Origin: Celeribacter litoreus
Lineage (GTDB): Bacteria; Pseudomonadota; Alphaproteobacteria; Rhodobacterales; Rhodobacteraceae
Assembly: GCF_020165855.1 (NCBI RefSeq)
Contig: NZ_JAIUFY010000015.1
Span: 129,316 to 193,315 of the forward strand
Length of the DNA: 64,000 nucleotides
Reading direction: 5' to 3'
Shown here: positions 36,285 through 46,471 of the stretch, piece after piece
Layout of the letters: the number at the start of each line of letters is the position of its first letter
Numbering within the stretch: position 1 is the first letter of the stretch
The notes under the pieces: model-generated
Told to the model about the DNA's origin: nothing
What the model saw: only the letters and a program-made list of their open reading frames with translations
Database searches by the model: none
Translations under genes and position numbers: made by a program

Positions 36285-36394
36285 TCACAGAAATATGACA
36301 AGCTGCTGAAATTAAAGGCGGCTTGTGGCTTATGTGTGGGTTTGACTGAGCGTTATTTCGCTCTTCTCTTGACGTGTCGTAAACCGCTCGGAAC

Positions 36395-36423
36395 GCCCAA
36401 GGGTGGACGCTTTGGGCATTTTG
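36395..36423 (+). terminator. Hairpin with T-rich tail after the PPDK-like gene
   Basis: GCCCAA (36395-36400) pairs with TTGGGC (36412-36417) around an 11-nt loop. ATTTT follows. It is a plausible but modest terminator. Confidence 0.5.
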
Positions 36424-36494
36424 TCCTATCTCCCCGCTCGAAATACCGCCCGTGAGGCCCCTGCGCATAGGGGCGCAATGGAAGGAAATAGAGA

Positions 36495-37172
36495 ATGACA
36501 CCCTTTAACCGGCTCGAGGCTTTTGCCCTTGCGGCTTCGTTGTGCGTTTCTGCTGTCGCAGGCCCGTCGCACGCTGAAGTGACGCTGAGCCACTCGAACG
36601 ATCCGTCTCAGGCGCTCGGTCTTGAACTGAACGCGCTTCTGAAACAGGAACGCAGCGGGATGGAGAACGGTTCCGAGGCGATCGAACGCCTTCTACAAAG
36701 CTTCGCTCCGAAACCGACGGTTCCGACGATCTCCTACACCAAAGCCTTCCTCGCTGATCTCCCGGTTGCAGAAGGTGATGAGCAGTGGGCATGCCTGTCC
36801 GAGGCGCTCTACTTCGAGGCCCGTGGCGAGAGCGTCAAAGGCCAGTTTGCTGTTGCCGAAGTGATCCTCAACCGTGTGAGCTCTTCCCGCTTTCCGAACA
36901 CCATTTGCGGTGTCGTCAATCAGGGCACCGGCAAGAAATACCAGTGCCAGTTCACCTATACCTGTGACGGCCACGCTGAGGTGATCCGCGAGCCCTCCGC
37001 CTATGAGCAGGTCGGCAAGGTGGCAAAGCTGATGATCGACGGAGCGCCGCGCACTCTGACGCAAGGCGCAACGCACTACCACACGAACGCTGTGAATCCG
37101 CGTTGGGCGCGCCAATTTGCGCGCACGGCTCAGATCGGTGTGCACAAGTTCTATCGGATGCCGCAGGCCTGA
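36495..37172 (+). CDS. Secreted cell wall hydrolase, SleB-like
   Basis: This 225-residue protein has a signal peptide (about 1-27). Its C-terminal domain (about 92-220) matches the SleB/cell wall hydrolase 2 family: a WACLSEALYFEARGESVKGQFAVAEVILNRV region with the probable catalytic Glu, the CQFTYTCDG segment and a TQGATHYH motif. These enzymes are usually lytic transglycosylase-like and act on peptidoglycan; in alphaproteobacteria they are secreted, not spore proteins. The gene stands alone with its own terminator just downstream. Confidence 0.88.
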   Translation: MTPFNRLEAFALAASLCVSAVAGPSHAEVTLSHSNDPSQALGLELNALLKQERSGMENGSEAIERLLQSFAPKPTVPTISYTKAFLADLPVAEGDEQWACLSEALYFEARGESVKGQFAVAEVILNRVSSSRFPNTICGVVNQGTGKKYQCQFTYTCDGHAEVIREPSAYEQVGKVAKLMIDGAPRTLTQGATHYHTNAVNPRWARQFARTAQIGVHKFYRMPQA

Positions 37173-37200
37173 TCGCACCTCTGATCACGAGATTGTTGCA

Positions 37201-37229
37201 AACCCTGCTGCGGAAACGGCAGGGTTTTG
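37201..37229 (+). terminator. Intrinsic terminator after the cell wall hydrolase gene
   Basis: AACCCTGC (37201-37208) pairs with GCAGGGTT (37219-37226), followed by TTTG. The loop is 10 nt. Confidence 0.8.
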
Positions 37230-37325
37230 CCGTTCTTGAGGGGCGCCTGCGTTCATCCCAAATTGGTCTTGGCCCCGATGCGTCAAGAGGCTAGCAATGG
37301 CCAACCAATTCTAGTGAGGGACGAT

Positions 37326-38234
37326 ATGTCGGAAATCCGCCAAGCATTCGAGCATCCGGAAGAGCGCGCCGCGGCAACAGCGGACGCGATGCCGTTGGAC
37401 CGCATCTCCCTCCGCGATCATATCGTTGAGGTGGAAATCGGCGCATTTCAGGCGGAGCGCGGAGTGCGACAGCGCGTGTCGTTCAATATCGTTGTTGAAC
37501 TGACCCCGCTCACCGGCCCGATTGACGACGATGTGGACCGGATCCTGTCCTATGATCGCCTGACCGAAGCCATTCAAATCGAGCTGGCGGCAGAGCGCCT
37601 CAACCTGCTCGAAACGCTCGCGGAGCGTATCGCGGAGCGTATTCTGTCCGAGCCGCGGGCCTTCCGCGTGTTTGTGCGCGTCGAAAAGCTGGACCGCGGC
37701 CCCGGTGCCTTGGGTGTCGAGATCGTGCGCAGCCTCGGTCAGGCCGGCGCGCAGGCGAAGGCCCTTGAGGCACCGGTTCCGCACCCGCTGATCGTGCACC
37801 TGACGCCAGCGGCGTTGGCCGCGCCGAACCTCTCGCAATGGATTGATGTGCTGGCCGACGATCCGCGCCCTGTGATCCTGACCGTGGGATTGCCGGAGGG
37901 CGAGTGGCCGAAGGCCGATCATCCGGCAGCGCAGCGTCGGATTGATCTCTTGGCGATTGAACAGAACGCATGGTGCCTCGCCGCTCGCGACGCACGCTGC
38001 GTGGTCCGCGCGACGCGCACGGAACTAGACTGGGCAATGAAGCAGGGGCAAATCTCGCTCTGGGCGCCGTCAAAGCTCGTCCTCGATGCAGTGCACGGCC
38101 CGAACGATGACGTTGCCGATATGGTTGCGTGGTTGGGAAAGGAATTGTCCGCAACAGAGGTGCTGAGCCTTGGTGAAGCCGGGATCGAAGGCGCGAAGGT
38201 GCTCGATCTGTCTGGACCAGTGACGCTCGGGTAA
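37326..38234 (+). CDS. folB: Dihydroneopterin aldolase with a C-terminal extension
   Basis: FolB converts dihydroneopterin to 6-hydroxymethyl-dihydropterin. The N-terminal about 140 residues are the FolB fold: LRDHIVEVEIGAFQAERG (catalytic Glu), ILSYDRLTEAI (Tyr) and VRVEKLDRGPGALGVEIVR (Lys). After about residue 145 comes a second region of about 155 residues that I do not recognise. FolB is normally about 120 residues, so this is a fusion or extension. The start at 37326 is after ACGAT; a longer frame from 37227 overlaps the terminator and is rejected. folP follows after 3 nt. Confidence 0.88.
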   Translation: MSEIRQAFEHPEERAAATADAMPLDRISLRDHIVEVEIGAFQAERGVRQRVSFNIVVELTPLTGPIDDDVDRILSYDRLTEAIQIELAAERLNLLETLAERIAERILSEPRAFRVFVRVEKLDRGPGALGVEIVRSLGQAGAQAKALEAPVPHPLIVHLTPAALAAPNLSQWIDVLADDPRPVILTVGLPEGEWPKADHPAAQRRIDLLAIEQNAWCLAARDARCVVRATRTELDWAMKQGQISLWAPSKLVLDAVHGPNDDVADMVAWLGKELSATEVLSLGEAGIEGAKVLDLSGPVTLG

Positions 38235-38237
38235 TCC

Positions 38238-39266
38238 ATGTCTGAGAAACTCTATTTCCGTCCCATCCCGTGTTCTGATCCGGCGCGACCTGAGACCGCG
38301 TTGTCTCTCGCAGGTGGCTGGCTGTGGTTTGACAGCGTCGAAGTGCTCTCTCGAGACGACGCTCCGCGCATCATCCCTGTATCTGAGGTGCCTGCGGAGG
38401 TCCTCACGCGACTGACGGCCCCGCGTGGTATCGTCGCCGGACTGGATATGGCGCGCCCCAATCTAATGGGCATCCTGAATACAACGCCGGATAGCTTTTC
38501 CGACGGTGGACAGTTCGAGCGACCGGAGGCGGCGCTGGAACATGCGCTTGGCATGGTGGCCGATGGCGCGGATATCATTGACGTTGGCGGCGAAAGCACA
38601 CGTCCCGGGGCGGCTTATGTGATCGAAGATGAGGAAATCCGGCGGACGGCCCCCGTGATCGCGGCGATCCGTAATGGTTCTTCCGTCCCGATCTCGATTG
38701 ATACGCGCAAGGCCCGCGTTGCGGATCAGGCTGTCGCCGCCGGTGCCACGCTCATCAACGATGTCTATGCGTTCACCCATGATCCGAAACTCGTCGCGGT
38801 GGCGAAGGAAACCTGTGCGCGTGTGTGTCTGATGCATGCGCAGGGTGATCCGGAAGTGATGCAGGAAAATCCGAATTACGAGAATGTCCTGCTCGACGTG
38901 TATGACTTCCTCGAAGAGCGCGTCGCCTTTGCCGTGGCGCAGGGAATTGCGCGGGAGAAGATCATCGTCGATCCGGGTATCGGCTTCGGGAAAACCGTTG
39001 CGCACAATCTTTCGCTGCTTGAGCGCCTATCGCTGTTCCACGCGCTCGGTTGTCCCGTGCTGCTCGGGGCGTCGCGCAAAAGGTTCATTGGAACAATCGG
39101 GCAAGTCCCCGATGCGCAGGACCGCGCGCCCGGGTCTATTGCAGTCGCACTTGGCGGCATCGCGCAGGGAATGCAGATCACCCGTGTGCACGACATAAAA
39201 GAAACACGACAAGCGCTTGCGCTTTGGCAGGCGGTTCATGGTGAGGAGAGCAGTTATGACGCGTAA
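38238..39266 (+). CDS. folP: Dihydropteroate synthase
   Basis: FolP joins dihydropterin pyrophosphate and p-aminobenzoate to make dihydropteroate, the sulfonamide target. The core (about residue 72 on) carries [58 protein letters not shown] and [11 protein letters not shown]. An N-terminal extension of about 70 residues precedes the core. The gene runs folB-folP-glmM in one direction and overlaps the glmM start by 11 nt. This pairing of folate and amino-sugar genes is a common bacterial order. Confidence 0.95.
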   Translation: MSEKLYFRPIPCSDPARPETALSLAGGWLWFDSVEVLSRDDAPRIIPVSEVPAEVLTRLTAPRGIVAGLDMARPNLMGILNTTPDSFSDGGQFERPEAALEHALGMVADGADIIDVGGESTRPGAAYVIEDEEIRRTAPVIAAIRNGSSVPISIDTRKARVADQAVAAGATLINDVYAFTHDPKLVAVAKETCARVCLMHAQGDPEVMQENPNYENVLLDVYDFLEERVAFAVAQGIAREKIIVDPGIGFGKTVAHNLSLLERLSLFHALGCPVLLGASRKRFIGTIGQVPDAQDRAPGSIAVALGGIAQGMQITRVHDIKETRQALALWQAVHGEESSYDA

Positions 39267-40605
39267 ATTCTTTGGAACGGACGGCGTGCGCGGGCGCGCG
39301 AACACCTATCCAATGACTGCGGAAATGGCGCTCAAACTCGGAGCCGCCGCCGGTCGCTATTTCCGCCGCAAGGATGGCGGGACTGAGCACCGCGTCGTGA
39401 TCGGCAAGGACACGCGCTTGTCAGGCTACATGTTCGAAACCGCCATGACGGCTGGCTTCACCTCCACGGGGATGAATGTATTCCTTCTCGGCCCTGTGCC
39501 GACCCCTGCAGTTGGGATGCTCACGACCTCAATGCGCGCGGATGTCGGCGTGATGATCTCTGCCTCGCACAATCCGGCAGAGGACAATGGGATCAAGTTT
39601 TTCGGGCCGGACGGGTTCAAGCTTTCAGATGAGGCCGAGGCCGAGATCGAGCGCTTGATGGAAGAGGGTGTCGAACCCGCGCAGGCGACGAAGATCGGTC
39701 GCGCAAAACGGATTGATGACGGGCGTTTCCGTTATAATGAGCGCGTGAAGTCTACACTGCCGCGCGGGATGAACCTACAGGGTCTCAAGGTCGTCATCGA
39801 TTGCGCCAATGGCGCCGCCTACCGGACCGCGCCGGAGGTGCTTTGGGAACTGGGTGCAGAGGTCATTCAGGTCGGCACCGCCCCAAACGGCCGCAATATC
39901 AATGATCACTGCGGATCGACCTATGTCCAGACCGCCGCCGAGGCGGTTGTCGCCCATGGTGCGCATGTCGGGATTTGTCTCGACGGTGACGCGGACCGTG
40001 TGATGATCCTCGATGAAACGGGTGCCGTGGCGGACGGGGATCAGCTCATGGGGCTGATGGCAAAGTCCTGGGCCGATCAGGGTCGTCTGGCCGGCGGCGC
40101 GCTGGTTGCGACGGTGATGTCCAATCTCGGCCTTGAGCGGTTTTTGGAGGCAGAAGGTCTGCGCCTCGAACGTACCACCGTCGGCGACCGATATGTTGTC
40201 GAGCGGATGCGTCAAGGCGGCTTCAATCTCGGCGGTGAGCAGTCCGGCCATATCGTGATGACCGATTATGCCACCACGGGCGATGGTCTGCTCGCGGGTC
40301 TGCAATTCCTAGCGGCTATGGTCGAGACGGGTAAGAAAGCGTCGGAGCTGACGAAGGTCTTCGAGCCCGTGCCACAGCTGTTGAAGAACGTGCGTTACGT
40401 GACTGGGCAGACCCCGCTTGAGGACGCTCGGGTCAAAGCGGCTATTTCGGCGGCGGAAGAGAAGCTGAATGGCAACGGGCGTTTGCTAATTCGTAAATCC
40501 GGGACGGAGCCGCTCATTCGCGTGATGGCGGAGAGTGTGTCCGAGGCCACGATGGTCGATGCGGTCGATAGCGTCGTGTCTGCGGTCGAGGAGGCGACTG
40601 CGTAA
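39256..40605 (+). CDS. glmM: Phosphoglucosamine mutase
   Basis: GlmM converts glucosamine 6-phosphate to glucosamine 1-phosphate for peptidoglycan and lipopolysaccharide. The 449-residue product begins [16 protein letters not shown]. It carries the phosphoserine motif [19 protein letters not shown], the metal-binding DGDADR motif, GGEQSGH and the C-terminal [18 protein letters not shown] 39256 lies inside the folP 3' end. An intrinsic terminator follows. Confidence 0.97.
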   Translation: MTRKFFGTDGVRGRANTYPMTAEMALKLGAAAGRYFRRKDGGTEHRVVIGKDTRLSGYMFETAMTAGFTSTGMNVFLLGPVPTPAVGMLTTSMRADVGVMISASHNPAEDNGIKFFGPDGFKLSDEAEAEIERLMEEGVEPAQATKIGRAKRIDDGRFRYNERVKSTLPRGMNLQGLKVVIDCANGAAYRTAPEVLWELGAEVIQVGTAPNGRNINDHCGSTYVQTAAEAVVAHGAHVGICLDGDADRVMILDETGAVADGDQLMGLMAKSWADQGRLAGGALVATVMSNLGLERFLEAEGLRLERTTVGDRYVVERMRQGGFNLGGEQSGHIVMTDYATTGDGLLAGLQFLAAMVETGKKASELTKVFEPVPQLLKNVRYVTGQTPLEDARVKAAISAAEEKLNGNGRLLIRKSGTEPLIRVMAESVSEATMVDAVDSVVSAVEEATA

Positions 40606-40629
40606 GCGCGGCGCGAGAACCTAAAAGAA

Positions 40630-40654
40630 AAGCGGCCCAAGTGGCCGCTTTTTG
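40630..40654 (+). terminator. Intrinsic terminator after glmM
   Basis: AAGCGGCC (40630-40637) pairs with GGCCGCTT (40643-40650), followed by TTTG and a T-rich stretch. It ends the folB-folP-glmM transcript. Confidence 0.87.
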
Positions 40655-40656
40655 TT

Positions 40657-41055
40657 TTAGACCCCGCCGGTGAAGGGCGACATTGTCAAACACATGGTTG
40701 CGTTCATCAAGGTCCATAGAACACCGACGATTTTCAGCCCCAAACCGGAATTGCCCTTCGGTTTGGCCTTTGCGACCGCACGCGCAACGAAGAGCAGGTA
40801 AATCCCGAACGCGCCAAAAACATAGGGGAAAAGCCCATAGAGCGGCGGGATCGCCAGTAGGATGACGTAAACCGGAATAAAGAAAAGTGCTGCGAGATAG
40901 TTGCCTGCCCAGAACGTGTCTCCCAAGCCCTCTTTTCCGGCCAGAAGGCTTTTCCAGAAGCCCAACGTGAACATACGCGCGCGTTCTTCGCGGATGCTGG
41001 CCTCATTGACCGGCGTCATGTCCTTCGGCAGGTGCTCGTCGTGCTGCTCTGTCAT
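40657..41055 (-). CDS. Hypothetical three-helix membrane protein
   Basis: This 132-residue protein begins with a charged region (MTEQHDEHLPKDMTP) and then three hydrophobic segments (about 53-72, 75-93 and 109-127), with positively charged loops (ARAVAKAKPKG). An AAGGAG site lies before the ATG at 41055. A longer minus-strand frame that starts upstream of this ATG is not real. No family is recognised. It may be co-transcribed with the EamA transporter gene upstream. Confidence 0.65.
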   Translation of the reverse strand: MTEQHDEHLPKDMTPVNEASIREERARMFTLGFWKSLLAGKEGLGDTFWAGNYLAALFFIPVYVILLAIPPLYGLFPYVFGAFGIYLLFVARAVAKAKPKGNSGLGLKIVGVLWTLMNATMCLTMSPFTGGV

Positions 41056-41111
41056 ATTTGTGGCTCCTTTGCGTTGGCAGTTAGCGCGATCCTGCAAAGC
41101 TGCGCAAGTTC

Positions 41112-42035
41112 TCAAGGGCGGACAAAGAGTCGCTTCACCGCAGGCCATTGCGAAATCGCGACACCTGACAAAATCATGAGCAAAGCGATGAGGAGCGTGG
41201 GCGGAAGTTGCTCTCTTAAAATCAACGCGCCGAGCGTCACCGACCAGACCGGGACCTGATAGTTCACGAGGGTCATAAAGGTCGGCCCCGCCGAGCGGAT
41301 CACGAGCACGCGCAATTGGTTCATCGCAGCGGTCGAGACGACACCGAGGAAGATCAGCGCGAAGAAGGCTTTTGTCGGTGGAACATCGGGGATGCCCTCG
41401 CGGATCAGCGAGAAGGGCAGGGTGATGACCGTCGCTGTAATCATCATGATCGTCGTTAGGGCCGTCGGATGAATGCGGGGCAGGCGGCGGATCGTGATGG
41501 AGTTGAAGGCGTAGCAAAACGCAACGGTCAGACAGGCGAGACGCCCCCACAGCTCCAGATCGGCGCCGGAGCTGTCAAACGCGCCATCCCCCACGAGGAG
41601 GAAGACCCCGCCGAACCCCACCGTGACTCCGATGATAGAGCGGATCGTCAGCCGTTCACCGGCCACCATGAAATGCGCCATTGGAAGAACGACAAGCGGA
41701 ACGGCGGCCATCGCCGTGCCTGCGAAGCCGGACGTCACATACTGTTGCCCCCAATTGAGCAGGAGAAAGGGAATGGCCGAAGACACCGCGCCGGTCCAGA
41801 TCAGGGCGAGGGCTGTTGGCGGATTGTCGGGGTCGGTTCCCATGCGAAACCCTTCGCGTGCCCAAAGCGCCGTCATGACCATCGCGGCAATCGCCAATCG
41901 GAAAGTGGCGAGCCAGAAGGGCGTGATGCCTTCGAGGGCAATTTCGATGACCATAAAGGTCGATCCCCAGACAAAACCGAGGATGCCAACCATGATCCAA
42001 CTCGCGGGCGTAATGTCAGGCAGGGCGTCGCGCAT
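41112..42035 (-). CDS. EamA/DMT-family transporter
   Basis: This 307-residue protein has about ten hydrophobic segments forming two EamA repeats: WGSTFMVIEIALEGITPFWLA in the first half, and YQVPVWSVTLGALILREQLPP in the second. The second half has the classic ending with LLIALLMILSGVAIS. The ATG at 42035 is chosen because an in-frame TTG upstream (42047) has no better support; a GAGG lies 6 nt upstream. The substrate is unknown. It lies downstream of ilvC on the same strand, with a terminator between them. Confidence 0.87.
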   Translation of the reverse strand: MRDALPDITPASWIMVGILGFVWGSTFMVIEIALEGITPFWLATFRLAIAAMVMTALWAREGFRMGTDPDNPPTALALIWTGAVSSAIPFLLLNWGQQYVTSGFAGTAMAAVPLVVLPMAHFMVAGERLTIRSIIGVTVGFGGVFLLVGDGAFDSSGADLELWGRLACLTVAFCYAFNSITIRRLPRIHPTALTTIMMITATVITLPFSLIREGIPDVPPTKAFFALIFLGVVSTAAMNQLRVLVIRSAGPTFMTLVNYQVPVWSVTLGALILREQLPPTLLIALLMILSGVAISQWPAVKRLFVRP

Positions 42036-42044
42036 CAAAGGCCT

Positions 42045-42080
42045 CAAAAGAAAACAGGGCCGACTGTGCCGACCCTGCTT
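42045..42080 (-). terminator. Intrinsic terminator after ilvC
   Basis: On the minus strand CAGGGTCG (42070-42077) pairs with CGGCCCTG (42055-42062), one G-T pair, followed by TTTTCTTTT (42046-42054). The stem overlaps the upstream edge of the EamA gene's leader. Confidence 0.8.
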
Positions 42081-42104
42081 TGATTTTACAACATGTGGCG
42101 CAAA

Positions 42105-43239
<1,135 letters not shown>

Positions 43240-43282
43240 CTAATGTGAAAAAATCATTCCGGCGAGGTTCGCCCCGGCGCCG

Positions 43283-44413
43283 TTACGCAAGGCAGGTGAA
43301 TCGCGCTGGCTGATGCCCGGGAGCGTAATTGAAGTTGTGCTGGAGCGCGGCGGCCTCTGTCATCGTGATTTCGGGGCGGCTCAAGATGTGTTTGCTCGCG
43401 TGGTTGCCCTCGAAAATCTTGTGAATCTCGGTGCGCGCATCATCGTCCAGCGCTTCCATCGCCATCGGCCCGGTGAATAGGCTCTCCGTGGCGATCCCCT
43501 CGGCAAAGATCACCTCATGGCCGCTCAGCAAGATGTGGAAGTATGTCACTCGTGGGCAGGGGGCGGGGCGAATGGAATGATCGTTCACGAGGGCCTTCGC
43601 GGGTGCGAAGACGCTATCCTCTGCAAACAGGATTTCGATCTCTGCGCCTTGGAGGAGGAAGCGGTGGTTCGGAGAGACCTTCAGGCTGTTCCGGTTTCCG
43701 AGTGCGCCTTTCGCGATCTCGATCGGGGCGAGGTTTGCGCGACCGTCGACGGTGCTGCGGCCGATCCACAGGATCGGGCGAGGGCCGTGGTCGAGCGTCG
43801 AGACAAGATCGCCGGCTTTCAGGTGTTGAATAGGTACCTCGCCGCTGGGCGTCTGGATTTTGGTCCCTGCGGCAAAGCAGGGAACGGTCGGCGCCGGATC
43901 AAGAGACGGACCCGAGGAATTATAGGTCGTATTGCCTTGAAAGTAGGTGAGCGTGACCCCCAGAGGCGGTTGCGCGCCGTCAAAGGCAACGCCGACAATC
44001 TCTGTGTCGTAGCCTTCGGTGATCGAAATGCCGACAAGTGTGTAGGTAATGCCGTCCGACCCGATGAGGTCGACGCTATATTCACTCTCGACGGTCACCG
44101 GTGTCGGCTTGTCCCATCTCACAGTTCCGGTGCTCGGCCTGTATTTCGTGTTGTTGAGCCGGACTTCGCTGGTCAGCATCTGATCTGTGACGTTGCTGCC
44201 CGAATACGGGTCGTCTTGCAAAAAGCCGTCGGAGTCCTCGTAGGTCACAGCGGTTGGCGTGTCGGGCAGTGTCAGCACGAGATCGTCCGGATTTTCCCAG
44301 CTGAAAGCGTCCCCCCACAGAGAGTCTTCGAGAACATCCTTCACGGCTTTGCCGTCTGTGGTTTCCACAGTGATGTCATCGACCTCATATACGTAGATCG
44401 TGGTTTCGCTCAT
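43283..44413 (-). CDS. Hint-domain protein
   Basis: A 376-residue protein. The N-terminal half (about 1-175) is acidic, Asp/Thr-rich and beta-like, with no family I recognise. The C-terminal half is a Hint_2-type domain: PCFAAGTKIQTPSG with Cys179, then DLVSTLDHGPRPILWIGR, the VSPNHRFLL segment (about 246-254) and LLSGHEVIFAEGI (about 295-307). Hint domains are autoprocessing modules of Hedgehog proteins and inteins; many bacterial Hint_2 proteins are known in Rhodobacterales without a proven role. A longer frame from 44566 would add a basic region. It is divergent from the Lrp pair. Confidence 0.78.
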   Translation of the reverse strand: MSETTIYVYEVDDITVETTDGKAVKDVLEDSLWGDAFSWENPDDLVLTLPDTPTAVTYEDSDGFLQDDPYSGSNVTDQMLTSEVRLNNTKYRPSTGTVRWDKPTPVTVESEYSVDLIGSDGITYTLVGISITEGYDTEIVGVAFDGAQPPLGVTLTYFQGNTTYNSSGPSLDPAPTVPCFAAGTKIQTPSGEVPIQHLKAGDLVSTLDHGPRPILWIGRSTVDGRANLAPIEIAKGALGNRNSLKVSPNHRFLLQGAEIEILFAEDSVFAPAKALVNDHSIRPAPCPRVTYFHILLSGHEVIFAEGIATESLFTGPMAMEALDDDARTEIHKIFEGNHASKHILSRPEITMTEAAALQHNFNYAPGHQPARFTCLA

Positions 44414-44651
44414 CGGACCGCTCTCAGTGGGTTGCCTGTTTTCCTGTCGCGTGCGTTCTTGTTTTGCGGGACTTTTGGGTGTGAAATTCGACCATTTAAT
44501 GGCGCCCGACTGGTTTAGTTGCGTCGTTCTCGCTCGTTTACGCGACGTCGTCTTTTGCGGTTTCATCCGTGCAGGCTGGTGAATGATTTTCTTTGAATTG
44601 GATCAATCAATTTATTAATTATGCAGAGAGGGCAAAATAACTGGAAATTTT

Positions 44652-45107
44652 ATGGTAGACGATGCGGATAGGCGCCTGCTGCGCCAACTTCAGGCGGCGC
44701 CAGAGGACTCTGTCGCAGATCTGGCGGAACGTGCGGGGATGACGCATTCGACGTTCATTCGTCGGCTGGAACGCCTGCGAAAGGCGGGTGTCGTCAAAGC
44801 CATTCGCGAAGAGGTCGACTGGCAAGCGCTCGGGTATAGTGTCGAGGTGTCCCTGCGTGTGACCCTCGACAAGACCGAGCCGCGCGCCTTTGACGAATTC
44901 ATCGCAGCGGCGCGTGAGGTGCCGGAGGTGATCTCGATCGGGACGTTCCTCGGGCGTGTAGATGCCCGTTTGCTCGTCATCGCGCGGGACTTGCCGGATT
45001 ACCAACGGATCTACCGCGAACATATCCTGACTCTGCCACACATGACAGATATTGAGGCCCTGATGCAGGTCGCGACCATCAAAGATGCACAATCGGTGCC
45101 GCTATGA
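44652..45107 (+). CDS. Lrp/AsnC-family regulator, first of a pair
   Basis: A 151-residue transcription regulator. The N-terminal winged helix-turn-helix (about 4-60; DDADRRLLRQLQ, RAGMTHSTFIRRLERLRKAGVV) and C-terminal RAM ligand domain (about 65-140) are clear. It overlaps the next gene by 4 nt (ATGA), so the two are co-translated and are likely to form mixed dimers or share a signal. The effector is unknown. Its promoter region 44414-44651 is AT-rich. Confidence 0.88.
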   Translation: MVDDADRRLLRQLQAAPEDSVADLAERAGMTHSTFIRRLERLRKAGVVKAIREEVDWQALGYSVEVSLRVTLDKTEPRAFDEFIAAAREVPEVISIGTFLGRVDARLLVIARDLPDYQRIYREHILTLPHMTDIEALMQVATIKDAQSVPL

Positions 45108-45559
45108 TCGAACTTGATGATATCGACCGCCAACTTGTGCTCGCGCTGTGCAAGGATGCGACGCAATCCGCAGGTGCGCTTGGTCGTGAATTGGGGCTCA
45201 GCCAGCCCGCGACGTGGCGACGGATCAAGCGCCTGAAGGACGCGGGCGTGTTCGGGCCGCGTCGTGTTGATCTGAACCTTGAGGCCCTCGGGTTTGGCGT
45301 CACGGTATTTCTCGGTGTGAAGCTTGCCACAAAAGGCCGTGTGTCGCTTGAAGACTTTGAGCGCGCTGTGCGCGCGATCCCCGAAGTGCAGACAGTGCAG
45401 CACGTTCTTGGGCTTTTTGACTATCGGCTTCGCGTGGTGGCGCAGGACTTGCCCGATTTCGAGCGCGTGTTGCGTCGGCGGATTATGACACTCCCCGGGG
45501 TGGGCAACGTCGAGGCTAACGTGGTTTTGTCTGAAGAACTCTTGCCGGGGCCTCTCTAA
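45104..45559 (+). CDS. Lrp/AsnC-family regulator, second of a pair
   Basis: A 151-residue regulator with the same plan as its neighbour: a helix-turn-helix (about 4-62; LDDIDRQLVLALCKDA, LGLSQPATWRRIKRLKDAGVF) and a RAM domain (about 66-143). The two paralogues are only moderately similar. The ATG lies within the end of the first gene, so expression is coupled. Known targets of Lrp/AsnC proteins include amino-acid genes such as ilv genes, so ilvC 1.5 kb away is a possible target. Confidence 0.88.
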   Translation: MIELDDIDRQLVLALCKDATQSAGALGRELGLSQPATWRRIKRLKDAGVFGPRRVDLNLEALGFGVTVFLGVKLATKGRVSLEDFERAVRAIPEVQTVQHVLGLFDYRLRVVAQDLPDFERVLRRRIMTLPGVGNVEANVVLSEELLPGPL

Positions 45560-45647
45560 ACGGCCTCACGCAGAGTTTATGCGGTATGACGACGGCTTTT
45601 CATCTCCATGCGTTACATGAGTAACGACATTCAATGGAGAATTGCAG

Positions 45648-46427
45648 ATGCCACATTCCGACGATCACGGGTTTCAACATGACCTTCCGAACCTGCTCGG
45701 CCGCCGCCGTTTTATGGGGCTGTTTGGCGGCTTGGGGGTAGCCGTCGGATCGGGTCTTCCTGCGGCTGCGCTCGACTGTGTTGCCGTGCCGCGTGAGACT
45801 GCGGGGCCATTTCCGGCCGATGGAACCAACCGCAAGGATGGTCAAATCGTCGATATCTTGCGCCAAGAGGGGGTGATCCGTCGCGATATCACCACGTCTT
45901 TCGGCCCCTACAGTGGCACCGCTGGCGGGAGCAAGGTGACGCTGGACATAGAGTTGCAAGATTATCCGGGGTGCATGCCGCTCGCGGGGGCTGCGATTTA
46001 CATCTGGCACTGTGACGCGGATGGGGCCTATTCGATGTATAACGTCGCTGGGGCAAACTGGCTTCGCGGATTGGGTGTTGCGGATGAGAACGGGGTCGTG
46101 ACCTTCGAGACGACTGTCCCCGGGTGCTACCGAGGGCGTTGGCCGCATATCCATTTCGAAGTGTTCGAGAATGTCGAAGCGGCGATCTCCGGTGCGCGTC
46201 CGATGCTCACGTCGCAGATCGCTCTTCCAGAAGCTGAGATCGGGGACATCTACGAGGCCTACGGGACGGTCTACGCGCGTTCGATCCAGAACTTGGCGAA
46301 TATCCCGCTCGAACGTGACGGCATTTTCCGGAACAACAGTGCCGAAGAACTGAAACAGCAGACCATGACTTTGACTGAGGGTGCGGTCGGCGAAATTAGC
46401 GGTCGCGTGACAATCCCCGTAGCGTAA
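45648..46427 (+). CDS. Intradiol-type dioxygenase with Tat signal
   Basis: This 259-residue protein is related to intradiol ring-cleavage dioxygenases. It starts with a twin-arginine signal (GRRRFMGLFGG) and a short linker. The core contains IYIWHCDADGAYSMY and the iron-ligand-like segment CYRGRWPHIHFEVF. The two Tyr and two His ligand positions of the family are visible (Tyr in GAYSMY, Tyr in CYRGRWPHIH, and both His). The substrate and exact role are unknown. Tat export predicts the periplasm, unlike the cytosolic catechol dioxygenases. An intrinsic terminator follows. Confidence 0.8.
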   Translation: MPHSDDHGFQHDLPNLLGRRRFMGLFGGLGVAVGSGLPAAALDCVAVPRETAGPFPADGTNRKDGQIVDILRQEGVIRRDITTSFGPYSGTAGGSKVTLDIELQDYPGCMPLAGAAIYIWHCDADGAYSMYNVAGANWLRGLGVADENGVVTFETTVPGCYRGRWPHIHFEVFENVEAAISGARPMLTSQIALPEAEIGDIYEAYGTVYARSIQNLANIPLERDGIFRNNSAEELKQQTMTLTEGAVGEISGRVTIPVA

Positions 46428-46440
46428 GTCCATGAAAGAA

Positions 46441-46471
46441 AAGGGCGCCGTTGGTTGGCGCCCTTCTATTC
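46441..46471. terminator. Bidirectional terminator between dioxygenase and cytochrome b561 genes
   Basis: AAGGGCGCC (46441-46449) pairs perfectly with GGCGCCCTT (46457-46465), with T-rich sequence on the plus side and TTTC on the minus side. It lies between convergent genes and may serve both. Confidence 0.82.

Noticed and set aside
43283-45559. The Hint protein and Lrp pair as one module
   Set aside because: They are divergent, and I see no shared site or known precedent; kept as separate observations.
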